64,000 bases of DNA, taken from NCBI RefSeq assembly GCF_030388665.1, contig NZ_CP128846.1, forward strand, positions 6,088,501 to 6,152,500, in the 5' to 3' direction. The notes below the pieces were generated by a model. The model saw only the letters and a list, made by a program, of their open reading frames with translations. It was not told the origin of the DNA and made no database searches. The DNA comes from Streptomyces flavofungini. GTDB lineage: Bacteria > Actinomycetota > Actinomycetes > Streptomycetales > Streptomycetaceae. Position numbers and translations under genes: made by a program. Below, piece after piece: positions 18,213 to 26,894 of the stretch. Each line of letters starts with the position of its first letter. Position 1 is the stretch's first letter.

Positions 18213-18227
18213 TAGGAAGGCTTCCTA
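18213..18227. promoter_or_regulatory. Probable ROK operator palindrome
   Basis: TAGGAAGGCTTCCTA is a perfect 7+1+7 palindrome immediately upstream of the ROK gene. It resembles the AGGAAA/TTTCCT operator described for the Streptomyces ROK repressor CsnR. It is the likely autoregulatory site. Confidence 0.7.
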
Positions 18228-18269
18228 TTTGATGCGAGGAACGTAAAGGCCCGTGAAGGGGTCGTCAAG

Positions 18270-18316
18270 ACCGAGCGCCCCCGAGGCAACCAACTCGTTA
18301 CCTACGGGGGCGCGGT
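18270..18316 (-). terminator. Hairpin between MscS and ROK genes
   Basis: ACCGAGCGCCCCCG (18270-18283) pairs with CGGGGGCGCGGT (18305-18316) apart from a 2-nt bulge, with a ~21-nt loop. It lies downstream of the minus-strand MscS gene and before the ROK promoter, so it probably ends MscS transcription. Confidence 0.6.
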
Positions 18317-18330
18317 CGTGCGCGGGGTGG

Positions 18331-18370
18331 TGAGGGGTGGTGAGGGGTGGTGAGGGGTGGTGAGGGGTGG
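18331..18370. repeat. 10-bp tandem repeat (TGAGGGGTGG x4)
   Basis: Four perfect TGAGGGGTGG units, preceded by one partial unit, abut the MscS stop codon at 18371. They lie in its 3' untranslated region. The + strand is G-rich. Confidence 0.9.
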
Positions 18371-19465
18371 TTACTTCGACAGATTCGGCGGCGGGGCGAT
18401 GGGCGACGCCGCCAGGGACTGCGGGGACGTCGACGACGCGTACGCGGACGGGGCCGCCATGCCCGCCGTCGGGTCCGGGGCCTGGGCCACGCCGCCGTCC
18501 GGGAGCATCGGCAGGCCGCCCACCAGGCGGATGTCCTCCGCGTCGAAGGCCCGCTTGATGCGCCAGCGCAGCTCCCGCTCCACGCCGAGCGACTTGCCCG
18601 GCATGGTCTTGGCGGAGACCCGCACCACCATCTGGTCGAGCAGCACGCTGTCCAGGCCGAGCACCTCGACCGGGCCCCACAGCTGCTCGTTCCACGGCTC
18701 TTCCTTGCCGAGCCGTTCGCCGACCTCGCCGAGCACCCGCTTGATCTTGTCCAGGTCCTCGTCCGGGCGCACCGTCACATCGACACCGGCCGTCGACCAG
18801 CCCTGGGAGAGGTTGCCGATGCGCTTGACCTCGCCGTTGCGGACGTACCAGATCTCGCCGTCGTCGCCGCGCAGCTTGGTCACGCGCAGGCCCACCTCGA
18901 TGACCTCGCCGGAGGCCACCCCGGCGTCGATGGAGTCACCGACCCCGTACTGGTCCTCCAGGATCATGAAGACGCCGGACAGGAAGTCCGTGACCAGGTT
19001 GCGGGCGCCGAAGCCGATCGCGACACCGGCGACACCCGCGGACGCGAGCAGCGGCGCCAGATTGATCTGGAACGTGCCGAGGATCATCAGCGCGGCCGTG
19101 CCGAGGATCAGGAACGACGCCACCGACCGCAGCACGGACCCGATGGCCTGCGAACGCTGCCGCCGCCGCTCCACATTGACGAGCAGCCCGCCGAGCGCGG
19201 TGCCGTCCACGGCCTGCGCCGTGCGGTTCATCCGCTCTATCAGCTTGGTGATGGAGCGCCGCACGATCACGCGCAGCACCATCGCGATCACGACGATCAG
19301 CAGGATGCGCAGACCGATGGCGAGCCAGGTCGACCAGTTCTCCTCCACCCAGCTGGCGGCGTTCGTCGCGCTCTCCTGGGCGTCGTCGAGCGTCACCGGC
19401 TTGCGCGTCGGCGTCGGTGTCGGGTCCGGGTCCGTTCCGGCGGCCGAAAGGACGGACAGGAACAC
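18371..19465 (-). CDS. MscS-family mechanosensitive ion channel
   Basis: 364 residues from GTG at 19465 (GGAGGT upstream). A short lumenal N-terminus leads to three predicted membrane helices (~46-66, ~106-130, ~133-155). The pore-lining helix contains GVAGVAIGFGARNLVTDFLS and is followed by the beta domain (YGVGDSIDAG, GEIWYVRNGEVKRIGNLSQG). These are the conserved MscS features; the channel releases solutes during hypo-osmotic shock. The C-terminal ~50 residues are a Pro/Ala/Ser-rich tail absent from the minimal E. coli protein. It stands alone, divergent from the HNH gene. Confidence 0.93.
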   Translation of the reverse strand: MFLSVLSAAGTDPDPTPTPTRKPVTLDDAQESATNAASWVEENWSTWLAIGLRILLIVVIAMVLRVIVRRSITKLIERMNRTAQAVDGTALGGLLVNVERRRQRSQAIGSVLRSVASFLILGTAALMILGTFQINLAPLLASAGVAGVAIGFGARNLVTDFLSGVFMILEDQYGVGDSIDAGVASGEVIEVGLRVTKLRGDDGEIWYVRNGEVKRIGNLSQGWSTAGVDVTVRPDEDLDKIKRVLGEVGERLGKEEPWNEQLWGPVEVLGLDSVLLDQMVVRVSAKTMPGKSLGVERELRWRIKRAFDAEDIRLVGGLPMLPDGGVAQAPDPTAGMAAPSAYASSTSPQSLAASPIAPPPNLSK

Positions 19466-19732
19466 GGCTGGTACCTCCAGGCATAGCGGCCTGCCCAGGA
19501 GATGCGCCGGGCAGACTCACCACACTAACGGGGCATTGTGTGGGGATCGTTGTCATGTTCGAAGGAGAGGCGGTGCTCACCAGCGCCGAAACGTGCCGCC
19601 ACCGGAACTGTGGTCGAAAACACTTCAGGGCCGTTACCGGCACATGCTGGCGCTACGACCAGGCATGAGGGGAGACTGGCTACAGATCGTCCCGGCGCGA
19701 GCCACGCGCCGCCGGCGTACAAGGAGGCATCC

Positions 19733-20269
19733 GTGCCGCATGTCCTGGTCCTCAACGCGTCGTACGAGCCGCTCGGCGTCGTACCGCTCCGCCGCGCGCT
19801 CGTCCTCGTCCTCGAGAACAAGGCACTCTGTCTCGAGGAGTCCGGCGCCTTCATGCACAGCGCGACCCGCACCATCCCCGCACCCAGCGTGGTCCGGCTC
19901 AAGCGCTTCGTGCGGGTCCCCTACAGGGGGCCCGTTCCACTGACCCGCCGTGCCCTGTTCGCCCGCGACGGCGGCCGGTGCATGTACTGCGGTGGCGTCG
20001 CAACCAGCGTCGACCACGTCATTCCGCGCAGCCGGGGCGGCCAGCACGCCTGGGACAACGTGGTGGCCTCGTGCCGCCGCTGCAATCACGTCAAAGCCGA
20101 CCGGCACCTGTTGGAGCTCGGCTGGCGCCTGCGGCACAAGCCCGCACCGCCCACGGGCCTCGCCTGGCGCATCATCGGCACCGGACATAGGGATCCGCGC
20201 TGGCTGCCGTACTTGCAGCCGTTCGGCGCGGACGACGCGATGGCCCGGATCGACGGCATTTCCGCCTAG
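19733..20269 (+). CDS. HNH endonuclease
   Basis: 178 residues from GTG 19733, chosen for AAGGAGG five bases upstream; a longer frame from 19538 has no such site. The C-terminal half has the HNH fold: CMYCGG, the catalytic HVIPRSRGGQHAWDNVV and CRRCNHVKADR, giving a zinc-binding four-Cys arrangement around the His-Asn-His core. The N-terminal ~70 residues (VLVLNASYEPLGVVPLRRAL) are typical of a widely conserved actinobacterial single-domain family. The cellular role is not established; no methylase or phage genes are adjacent, so it is not obviously a restriction enzyme. Confidence 0.92.
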   Translation: MPHVLVLNASYEPLGVVPLRRALVLVLENKALCLEESGAFMHSATRTIPAPSVVRLKRFVRVPYRGPVPLTRRALFARDGGRCMYCGGVATSVDHVIPRSRGGQHAWDNVVASCRRCNHVKADRHLLELGWRLRHKPAPPTGLAWRIIGTGHRDPRWLPYLQPFGADDAMARIDGISA

Positions 20270-20357
20270 GAATCGATCCGGGCCTTGTCGTACGTACGTG
20301 GTGCAGAGGGCCTTTCGTACGCGGTGCGGTGGACCTCCGTGCGCGGTGCGGGGGGCC

Positions 20358-23346
20358 TCAGTCCTCCGCCACCGCGTAGGCCGCGACCGACCACAGCGAG
20401 TAGCCGAAGCGGGTCGCCCGGCGCTCGCCGGACACCCGCACGAAGCGGGTGTCCGGGGCGTCCATGCGCACGGACTCGCGGCCGCCCGCGCCGTCGCGCA
20501 CGACGGCGGCGGTCCGCCAGGTCCTGCCGTCGGCCGACGTCTGGATCCGGTACGCGGCGGCGTACGCGTCCTGCCAGCGCAGCACCACCTGTCCCAGGCG
20601 CACCGGCTCGGCCAGCTCGGCCTGCCACCACGCGTCGTCCTCGGCGGGCGATGACCAGCGGGTCGTGGCGTCGCCGTCGGTCGCGGCCGACGCGGGGAAG
20701 TCCGCCGTCTCGTCGCCCGAGGACGTGGCCCGCGCGCCGCGCGCGAGATCGGGCCCGCCGGAGCGCGGGAACGCCCGCACCGACACGGTCCGCGTCTCGC
20801 CCGCGAACGTGACGGACACCTCGTACGTCCCGGCCGGCGTGCCCCTGGGCACGGTCACGTCGAGCGGCACCCCGACCCGCGTGCCGCGCGGCAGCGTCAC
20901 CGCCCGCGGGGCCCGCACCTCCACACCCCCCGGCGCCCGCACCGTCACCGCGCCGCGCACGTCACCGGGCCGCCCGGACAGCAGCTCCGCCGTGACCCGG
21001 CGCGGCCCGCCGCCGATCTCCAGGTCCGCCCCCGCCGGGGCCCGCCCGAAGCGCGCGACGGCCGTGTCCGCGAACCACGGCACGAGATGCCGCACCGCGC
21101 CGTGGTCGAGGACGACGCGGAGGGCGTCGGCGCGCAGCCCTTCCGGCAGCACCGGGCCGCCCGCGCGCGGGGCCCCGGGGCGCGTCAGCTCCGTGCAGCC
21201 CGACGCGAACAGGGACGTGAGGCGGCGCCAGCCCGCGCCGGGGACGTGGGCCTCCAGGGTGCCGCGGGTGCCGGGGTCGGCCAGGACCGTCACCCCGGCG
21301 AGCGGCCGGGCTCCCCGCCAGCGGGCGCCAGGGCCCGACCCGACGTGCTCCCCGGCGAGACCCGCCCACGCCTCGTACGCCTCCCGGGCACGCTCCACGA
21401 ACGGACCGAGAACGCCCTCCCCGACCGTGACCCGGCCGCCTTCCTCTCCGCTCTCCTCCGCTCGCCGATCAGCACGTTGCGCGTGCAGGGCGCGCGCGGC
21501 ACGCCACGCGCCCTCGCCGTCCCCGTGCGCCGCCGCGGTCAGCATGCGCACGGCCGTCCCGCCCGCCTCCCCGTAGCGTGCCAACCGCTCCGTCCACGGC
21601 CGCACTTCCGCCGCGAGGTCGCCGACGTCCGCCACCTCGCTCGCGGCCAGCCGCCCGGGCGTCTCCCGCATCACCCGGAAGGCGTCGCCCAGAGCGCGCG
21701 CGGCGGCGTCGAGGCGGCCCCGGTCGGCCGTCGTGCGCGCGTGCGCGAACTCCCGCAGCAGCGGCCGGAGATACGCCGACTCCCGCGCGCCGAGGACGGA
21801 CGACGCCTCGTTCCCGGCGAGCGCCGCCAGCGCGGCACGCGCCTTCGGATCACCGCCCGCCAGATCGTCGATCGCGGCGTTCCAGGACTTCCGGGGACGG
21901 TAACCCCGGGGATTCCAGGCGAAGTCGGCGACCGTGAACAGCGGGATCCGGGACGCCGTCGGCTGCGCCATCGCATTGCCGAGCAGTGCGGCCGACCCCT
22001 GCGCCACGGCGGGCTCACGGCCCCGGTAGGGGCCGAGGAAGACACGGTCCTGCGCGAAGTCGTTCACGGGGTAGTTGTCCGCCGTGACCAGCGGATGCTC
22101 CCCGAACGCCCGCCGCGCGCCCGCCAGTTCGCGGCCCGTGATGGTGCGCGGTACGACGCCGACTCCCGTCCACGTCACCTCGACGGAGTCGTGGAGCGCC
22201 TCGGACAGGGCCGCGCGGTAGTCCGTGGCGCCGTCCTGGAAGTACTCGGTGGGCATGAGGGACAACGGCGGCGCGCCCGGGTGGCGTGCCGCGAGGCGCC
22301 GCGCCACGGCGGTGGCGACCCGCGCCTGCGCCCGGGCCGCCGCGCGCGGCCCCGAGCCGAACGCGTCCGCGTCCCGCTCGCAGTGCCACTCGCTGTAACT
22401 CACGTCCTGGAACTGCAGTTGGAACGCCCGCACGCCCAGCGCCCACATCGCCTCGACCTTCCGCGTCAGGGCCCGCACGTCGGCGTCCGACGCCAGACAC
22501 ATCGCCTGGCCGGGGGCCACGGCCCAGGCGAGCGTCACGTGGTTGCGGGCCGCCCGCGCGGCGAGCGCGCGGAACTCGGCCCGCCGCGCCGCCGGGTACG
22601 GCTCGCGCCAGCGGGCCTGGCGGAACGGGTCGTCGCCCGGCGCGTACAGATAGCGGTTCTGTTTCGTGCGGCCCATGAAGTCGAGGTGCGCCAGGCGTTG
22701 GCGGTGCGTCCACGGGGTGCCGTAGAAGCCCTCGGTCACGCCGCGTACCGCCGTCGTCGGCCAGTCGCGGATGCGGACACCCGGGATCGTGCGGGTGCGC
22801 GGGTCGGTGAGCCCGCGCAGGGTCTGGACGGCGTGGAACAGGCCGTCCTCGCCCACGCCGTCCAGCGCCACCGCGTCCCGTCCTTCGACGCGGCCGACGG
22901 CGAGGCGGTAGCCGCCCGGGGGGAGGTCGGCGCGGGGCCGCGCGCCGAGCGCGCGCAGCGCCTTTCCGGCGCCTGCGCCTCCTGCGTGCACCACGAGGTG
23001 GGGGGTCGGGGGGGAGGGGACTGCCCTCGGGGACCTCGGTGATGCGGCGGGTGCCGGTCGTCCGGAGGAGGGCGCGCAGCGCCTCCGTGGCGTGCGGGTC
23101 GGTGGTCTCGCCCGGTGCTCCCGTGACGAGGACCACGTCGTCGCCGACCGTGGCCGTGTTCCCCCGGCCTGTGGCCTCCTGGGTCTGCGGCCTCGGCCAG
23201 ACCTCGGGCACAGGGGGTGACCGGTGGTCGTCCGGAGCCGTCGTCGGGGGCGCGGGGGTCGCCGCGGCGTGGGGTGCGGGGGCGAAGGCGCCTGCCAGGG
23301 CCGCCAGGGCGAGGGTGGCTGCGCCTCTTCCGCGTCGCCGGTGCAC
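20358..23346 (-). pseudogene. Secreted GH84 beta-N-acetylglucosaminidase, frameshifted
   Basis: The gene begins at GTG 23346 (AGGGAGAGG upstream) with a signal peptide (GAATLALAALAGAFAPAPHA) and continues to VPEGSPLPPDP. It then shifts frame inside the G-tracts at 23000-23019 and continues from ...HLVVHAGGAGAGKALRAL to the stop at 20358. The coding length (2989 nt) is one more than a multiple of three. Domains: GH20b-like N-terminus, a GH84 catalytic domain (RGVTEGFYGTPWTHRQRL, RYLYAPGDDP), and a C-terminal discoidin/CBM32-like module (ATSSGDETADFPASAATDGD). The position of the GH84 catalytic Asp pair reads FQDVS, not FDDI. The shift may be a sequencing error or a true mutation. An exported hexosaminidase is expected if it is intact. 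Confidence 0.85.
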
Positions 23347-23571
23347 GTGCCTCTCCCTTGCCGCTCGGCAGTGGTCCGGCGGGGGTCGCCTCGCCGCTTT
23401 CGTCACTGTGGCCACTCGCGTGATCACACAGGGTGCGGGAAGCCCATCACCGGGGTGGGGAGGGTGTCAATGCGGGGCGTCAACGCCGGGGCCCTGCGGG
23501 GGCGTTCCCCGATCCCGCCCCTTCCCGGAACCAGAGGCGCCGCGCCCCCTGGACCCCAGCCCTCGCCGATG
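23347..23571. other. Intergenic region before dispersed repeat copy B
   Basis: It holds the promoter side of the GH84 gene. No gene, clear promoter or tRNA was seen. Confidence 0.5.
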
Positions 23572-23640
23572 CCCCTGCGGGTGGGACGGTCCGGCCCCGA
23601 TCGGCCTTGCGGCCTCGCCCTCGAACGCCGGGCAGGCTGG
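23572..23640 (+). repeat. Dispersed intergenic repeat, copy B
   Basis: Block order matches copy A: GCGGGTGGGACGG, CCGATCGGC, CTTGCGGCCTCG, CCCTCGAACGCCGGG, CAGGCTGG. Orientation is the same as copy A. The copies are diverged but collinear. Confidence 0.65.
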
Positions 23641-23801
23641 GAACTTCGCCGGAGGCGCGGAGCCCCGATTCGGTGGAGGCCCGTCCCGCCCGAAGGTGCC
23701 GGGTGTGACCAGCGCCACGTTCCCGGACCGTATACGGATGCCCCTCACGGCAGTGGGTAGGGCTTCGGAACCGGCATCCGCGACCAAGGGAGCACCATTC
23801 C

Positions 23802-24038
23802 ATGCCCGCCTCCGCGAACCTCCTCCTCTCCGCCCTGTCCAAACAGGTCTCGCACCCCGACTCCGGCCTCGACGGCTCCTGCTCCTGCGGCTGCCTGGAG
23901 CCGCCCCTGACCAGCGAGCCCCCGCTGGCCGACGCCGCCCCCCTGACCAGCGAGCCGCCCCTGACGGACGCCGCCCCGCTGACGAGCGAGCCCACCTCGA
24001 CGGGCACGGCCGCGGGCCTGGACCCCATGGGCGTATAG
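23802..24038 (+). CDS. Small Cys-cluster repeat peptide of unknown function, upstream of malQ
   Basis: 78 residues from ATG 23802, with AAGGGAG 11 nt upstream. Codon use is fully Streptomyces-like, with G/C at nearly every third position. The Ser/Leu-rich leader (ANLLLSALSKQVSHPDSG) is followed by GSCSCGC, then a tandem acidic/Pro repeat: PPLTSE, PPLADAA, PLTSE, PPLTDAA, PLTSE. It ends LDPMGV. TAG is followed directly by the malQ ATG, so translation is probably coupled. There is no signal peptide or membrane helix. I do not recognise the family. Leader plus Cys-rich plus repeated segment resembles a modified-peptide precursor, but no modifying enzyme is adjacent; a metal- or cofactor-binding peptide is an alternative. 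Confidence 0.65.
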   Translation: MPASANLLLSALSKQVSHPDSGLDGSCSCGCLEPPLTSEPPLADAAPLTSEPPLTDAAPLTSEPTSTGTAAGLDPMGV

Positions 24039-26378
24039 ATGACCCTTGCCCGGCTGGCCGCCCTGCACGGCGTGGCCACCTCCTACACACCGTCCCCGGA
24101 CCGCACGGTCCAGGCCTCGGAGGCCGCGGTCGTCGCGGCCCTCGCCGCGCTCGACGTCGACGCGAGCACGCCGGAGGCGGTACGGGACGCGGTGGCAGCG
24201 CGCGAACGGGAGTTACGGGAGAGGCTGTTACCGCCCACGGTGGTGCTGTGGACGGACGAACGGCCCGAAGCCGAGGACGCGGCCCGTCGGCGTGATCCGG
24301 CAGTCGAGGACGCGGCCCACCCGCGTGCGGGCGACGCCAACGCCACCCCTGGAGAGCCCCCGCGCCCCCCGCGCCCTCCGCACCTCCCAGAAGCCCTCTC
24401 CTCCCTCCCCCCAGGCACCCGCCTCGTCGTGGAGACGGAGCCGGACGGCGACCTCATCGAGCTCGACGGCCCACCCGCGGCCCCCGCCGAACCTGTCGCC
24501 CTCACCACCCCCACGGCCCCCACACCCCTCACGGCCCCCACACCCCCCGCAGCACCCGAAACTCGCACAGCCGCCTCAGCCGCCTCAGCCGCCTCAGCCG
24601 CCTCAGCCACCTCAGCCACCCCCACCCCCCGCCTCCCCCCAGGCATCCACCGCCTCACCGCCACCACCCCCGACGGCCGAACCGCCGAGGCCCACCTCAT
24701 CGTCGCCCCGCGTCACGCCCCCGCGCCGTCGGCCCGCACCTATGGCTTCCTCGTGCAGCTGTACTCGCTGCTGAGCCGGCACTCGTGGGGCATGGGGGAC
24801 CTGGGGGACCTCGCGGAGCTCGCGGCGTGGGCGGGGCGGGCGCTGGGGGCGGGGTTCGTACAGGTGAATCCGTTGCACGCGGCCGTGCCGAGGGCGCCGG
24901 GCGGTGCCGGGGACCCCTCGCCGTACCGCCCCTCCTCCCGTCGCTTCCCGGACCCCGTGCACCTGCGGGTCGAGCACGTACCGGAGTTCGTCCATCTGCG
25001 GGGCGAGGCGCGCGAGAGGGCGGGCGTCTTCGCGGAGCGGGGGGAGGAGCTGCGCAGGGCGGTGGTGAGCGAGGGCGCCCTGATCGACCGGGACGCCGTG
25101 TGGGAACTCAAGGCGGCCGCGCTCGAGTTGATCCGGGACGTGCCGCTGGGGCCTGGCCGGTGCGCCGCCTACAGCGACTTCCTCGCCGAGCAGGGCGAGG
25201 ACCTGGAGGACCACGCGACCTGGTGCGCGCTCGCCGAGCGGCACGGGCCGAACTGGCGCGCCTGGCCGGAGCCGCTGCGGGACCCGTCCTCGCCCGAGAC
25301 CGCCCGCGCCCGCACCGAGTTGATGGACCGCGTCGACTTCCACGAACGCCTCGCCTGGCTCACGCACGAGCAGCTCGCCGCCGCGCAGCGGGCCGCACGC
25401 GACGCCGGGATGGCCGTCGGCCTCGTCCACGACCTGGCCGTCGGCGTGCATCCGGACGGCGCCGACGCCTGGGCCCGGCAGCGGTACTTCGCCGCGGGCA
25501 TGTCGGTGGGCGCGCCCCCGGACGCCTTCAACGCGCGCGGCCAGGACTGGGGCCTGCCGCCGTGGCGCCCGGACCGGCTCGCCGAGTCCGGCTACGCCCC
25601 GTTCCGCGCCCTGCTGCGCGCGACGCTGCGGCACGCGGGCGCCGTCCGCGTCGACCACGTCATGGGCCTCTTCCGGCTCTGGTGGGTACCGGACGGAGGG
25701 ACCCCCGCCGACGGGACGTACGTGCGGTACGACGCCGAGGCCATGCTCGCCGTCCTCGTCCTGGAGGCGCACCGCGCGGGCGCCCTCGTCATCGGCGAGG
25801 ACCTCGGCACGGTGGAGCCGGGCGTGCGTGAGGCGCTGCGCGCGCACGGGGTACTCGGCACGTCCGTGCTGTGGTTCGAGCGGGACTGGGACGGCACCGG
25901 CCAGCCGCTCCCGCCCGCAGACTGGCGCGCCGACTGCCTGGCCACCGCCACCACCCACGACCTGCCGTCCACGGCCGCCCGCGTCACCGGCGCGCACGTG
26001 CGCCTGCGGCACGACCTGGGCCTGCTCACCCGGCCGCTGGCCGCCGAGCGCGCCGAGGCCGCCGCCGACGTCCGCGACTGGCTCGGCCTGCTGGCCCGGC
26101 TCGGCCTGCTGCCGGGCGGCGCCGGGAACGAGGAGGACGAGGTCCGCGCCGTGCACCGGTTCCTGCTCGCGACCCCCGCCCGCATGGTCGGCGTCTGGCT
26201 GCCCGACACCGTCGGCGACCGCCGCCCGCAGAACCTGCCCGGCACCTGGGACCAGTACCCGAACTGGCGCCTGCCGATCGCCGACGCCGCGGGCCGCCCC
26301 GTCACCCTGGAGGACCTGGCCGCCGCACCCCGCCTGCACGCTCTCGTCGAGGTGTTCCGCGCGCTCCGGGCGCCGTGA
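24039..26378 (+). CDS. malQ: 4-alpha-glucanotransferase (amylomaltase, GH77)
   Basis: 779 residues. The GH77 catalytic residues are visible: nucleophile Asp539 in VRVDHVMGLFRLWW, acid/base Glu587 in GEDLGTV, and Asp641 in THDLPS. The N-terminal MalQ-specific region holds a ~100-residue low-complexity Pro/Thr/Ala linker, including a 9-bp DNA repeat GCCTCAGCC near 24570-24618 encoding Ala-Ala-Ser. The enzyme transfers 4-alpha-glucan segments between maltodextrins in glycogen/maltodextrin metabolism. No other maltose genes are adjacent. The start directly follows the upstream peptide's stop, and the peptide's coding end must supply any ribosome-binding site. Confidence 0.95.
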   Translation: MTLARLAALHGVATSYTPSPDRTVQASEAAVVAALAALDVDASTPEAVRDAVAARERELRERLLPPTVVLWTDERPEAEDAARRRDPAVEDAAHPRAGDANATPGEPPRPPRPPHLPEALSSLPPGTRLVVETEPDGDLIELDGPPAAPAEPVALTTPTAPTPLTAPTPPAAPETRTAASAASAASAASATSATPTPRLPPGIHRLTATTPDGRTAEAHLIVAPRHAPAPSARTYGFLVQLYSLLSRHSWGMGDLGDLAELAAWAGRALGAGFVQVNPLHAAVPRAPGGAGDPSPYRPSSRRFPDPVHLRVEHVPEFVHLRGEARERAGVFAERGEELRRAVVSEGALIDRDAVWELKAAALELIRDVPLGPGRCAAYSDFLAEQGEDLEDHATWCALAERHGPNWRAWPEPLRDPSSPETARARTELMDRVDFHERLAWLTHEQLAAAQRAARDAGMAVGLVHDLAVGVHPDGADAWARQRYFAAGMSVGAPPDAFNARGQDWGLPPWRPDRLAESGYAPFRALLRATLRHAGAVRVDHVMGLFRLWWVPDGGTPADGTYVRYDAEAMLAVLVLEAHRAGALVIGEDLGTVEPGVREALRAHGVLGTSVLWFERDWDGTGQPLPPADWRADCLATATTHDLPSTAARVTGAHVRLRHDLGLLTRPLAAERAEAAADVRDWLGLLARLGLLPGGAGNEEDEVRAVHRFLLATPARMVGVWLPDTVGDRRPQNLPGTWDQYPNWRLPIADAAGRPVTLEDLAAAPRLHALVEVFRALRAP

Positions 26379-26461
26379 CCGCGCCCGCGCGCGCACCGGG
26401 CGGGGCGCCCGTACGGCACCCCGGGCGCGCGGGCCGCGCGGCGGTTCGCTACGTTGGCACC

Positions 26462-26701
26462 GTGGACAAGAAGAACGCCCTGCGCGCCGGTGCACTGACG
26501 GCCGGTACGACGCTGATGATGCTGCTCATGTCGTCCCCCGCGCTCGCGCTCAACCGCGACGACGGCGACGACCCGGGCCCGGGCCTGAGCGTGATGGAGA
26601 CGCTCGGCCTCTATGTCGCCGCGCCGATCGTGCTGTTCCTGGTGATCGCCGGTCTGGTGATGGTCGGCGACAAGTCCCGCAAGCAGCAGAAGCAGAGCTG
26701 A
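26462..26701 (+). CDS. Small membrane protein
   Basis: 79 residues from GTG 26462. It reads as an N-terminal signal-like segment (ALTAGTTLMMLLMSSPALA), a short Asp/Gly-rich extracytoplasmic stretch (NRDDGDDPGPG), one membrane helix (YVAAPIVLFLVIAGLVMV) and a basic cytoplasmic tail (DKSRKQQKQS). Function unknown. It lies 83 bp downstream of malQ and is followed by terminator-like hairpins. Confidence 0.85.
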   Translation: MDKKNALRAGALTAGTTLMMLLMSSPALALNRDDGDDPGPGLSVMETLGLYVAAPIVLFLVIAGLVMVGDKSRKQQKQS

Positions 26702-26719
26702 CGACGCGGGTGGGCCCCA

Positions 26720-26737
26720 CGGCTGTTCCGGCAGCCG
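26720..26737 (+). terminator. Hairpin after the small membrane protein
   Basis: CGGCTG (26720-26725) and CAGCCG (26732-26737) form a stem with a 6-nt loop, 19 bp past the stop. A pyrimidine-rich stretch follows. Confidence 0.5.
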
Positions 26738-26757
26738 TCCGGCTTCCCCTTTCTGCG

Positions 26758-26826
26758 CCGAGGGCGCCCTCGGCCCCGTACACGGACGCCTGTTGACGTC
26801 TTCGTACGAGGCCCGAGGGCGCCCTT
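26758..26826. terminator. Bidirectional hairpin between converging genes
   Basis: The palindrome CCGAGGGCGCCCTCGG (26758-26773) is followed ~40 bp later by a near inverted copy (GGCCCGAGGGCGCCC). The combined imperfect arms lie between the converging small membrane protein and MarR genes. Confidence 0.55.
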
Positions 26827-26894
26827 GGTGTTTCACGCGCTCCCGGAGCCCGCGGACCTCCGGTGGTGTCACGCACTCCCGGAGGCGCCCGCCG

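Noticed and set aside
18325..18370. CRISPR array or attachment site
   Set aside because: Units are contiguous 10-mers without spacers, and no cas or integrase gene is present.
23802..24038. Lanthipeptide or thiopeptide cluster
   Set aside because: No dehydratase, cyclase, YcaO or radical SAM gene within reach; only the peptide itself is suggestive.
24570..24618. Repeat array GCCTCAGCC as a regulatory element
   Set aside because: It lies in frame inside malQ and encodes an Ala/Ser linker.
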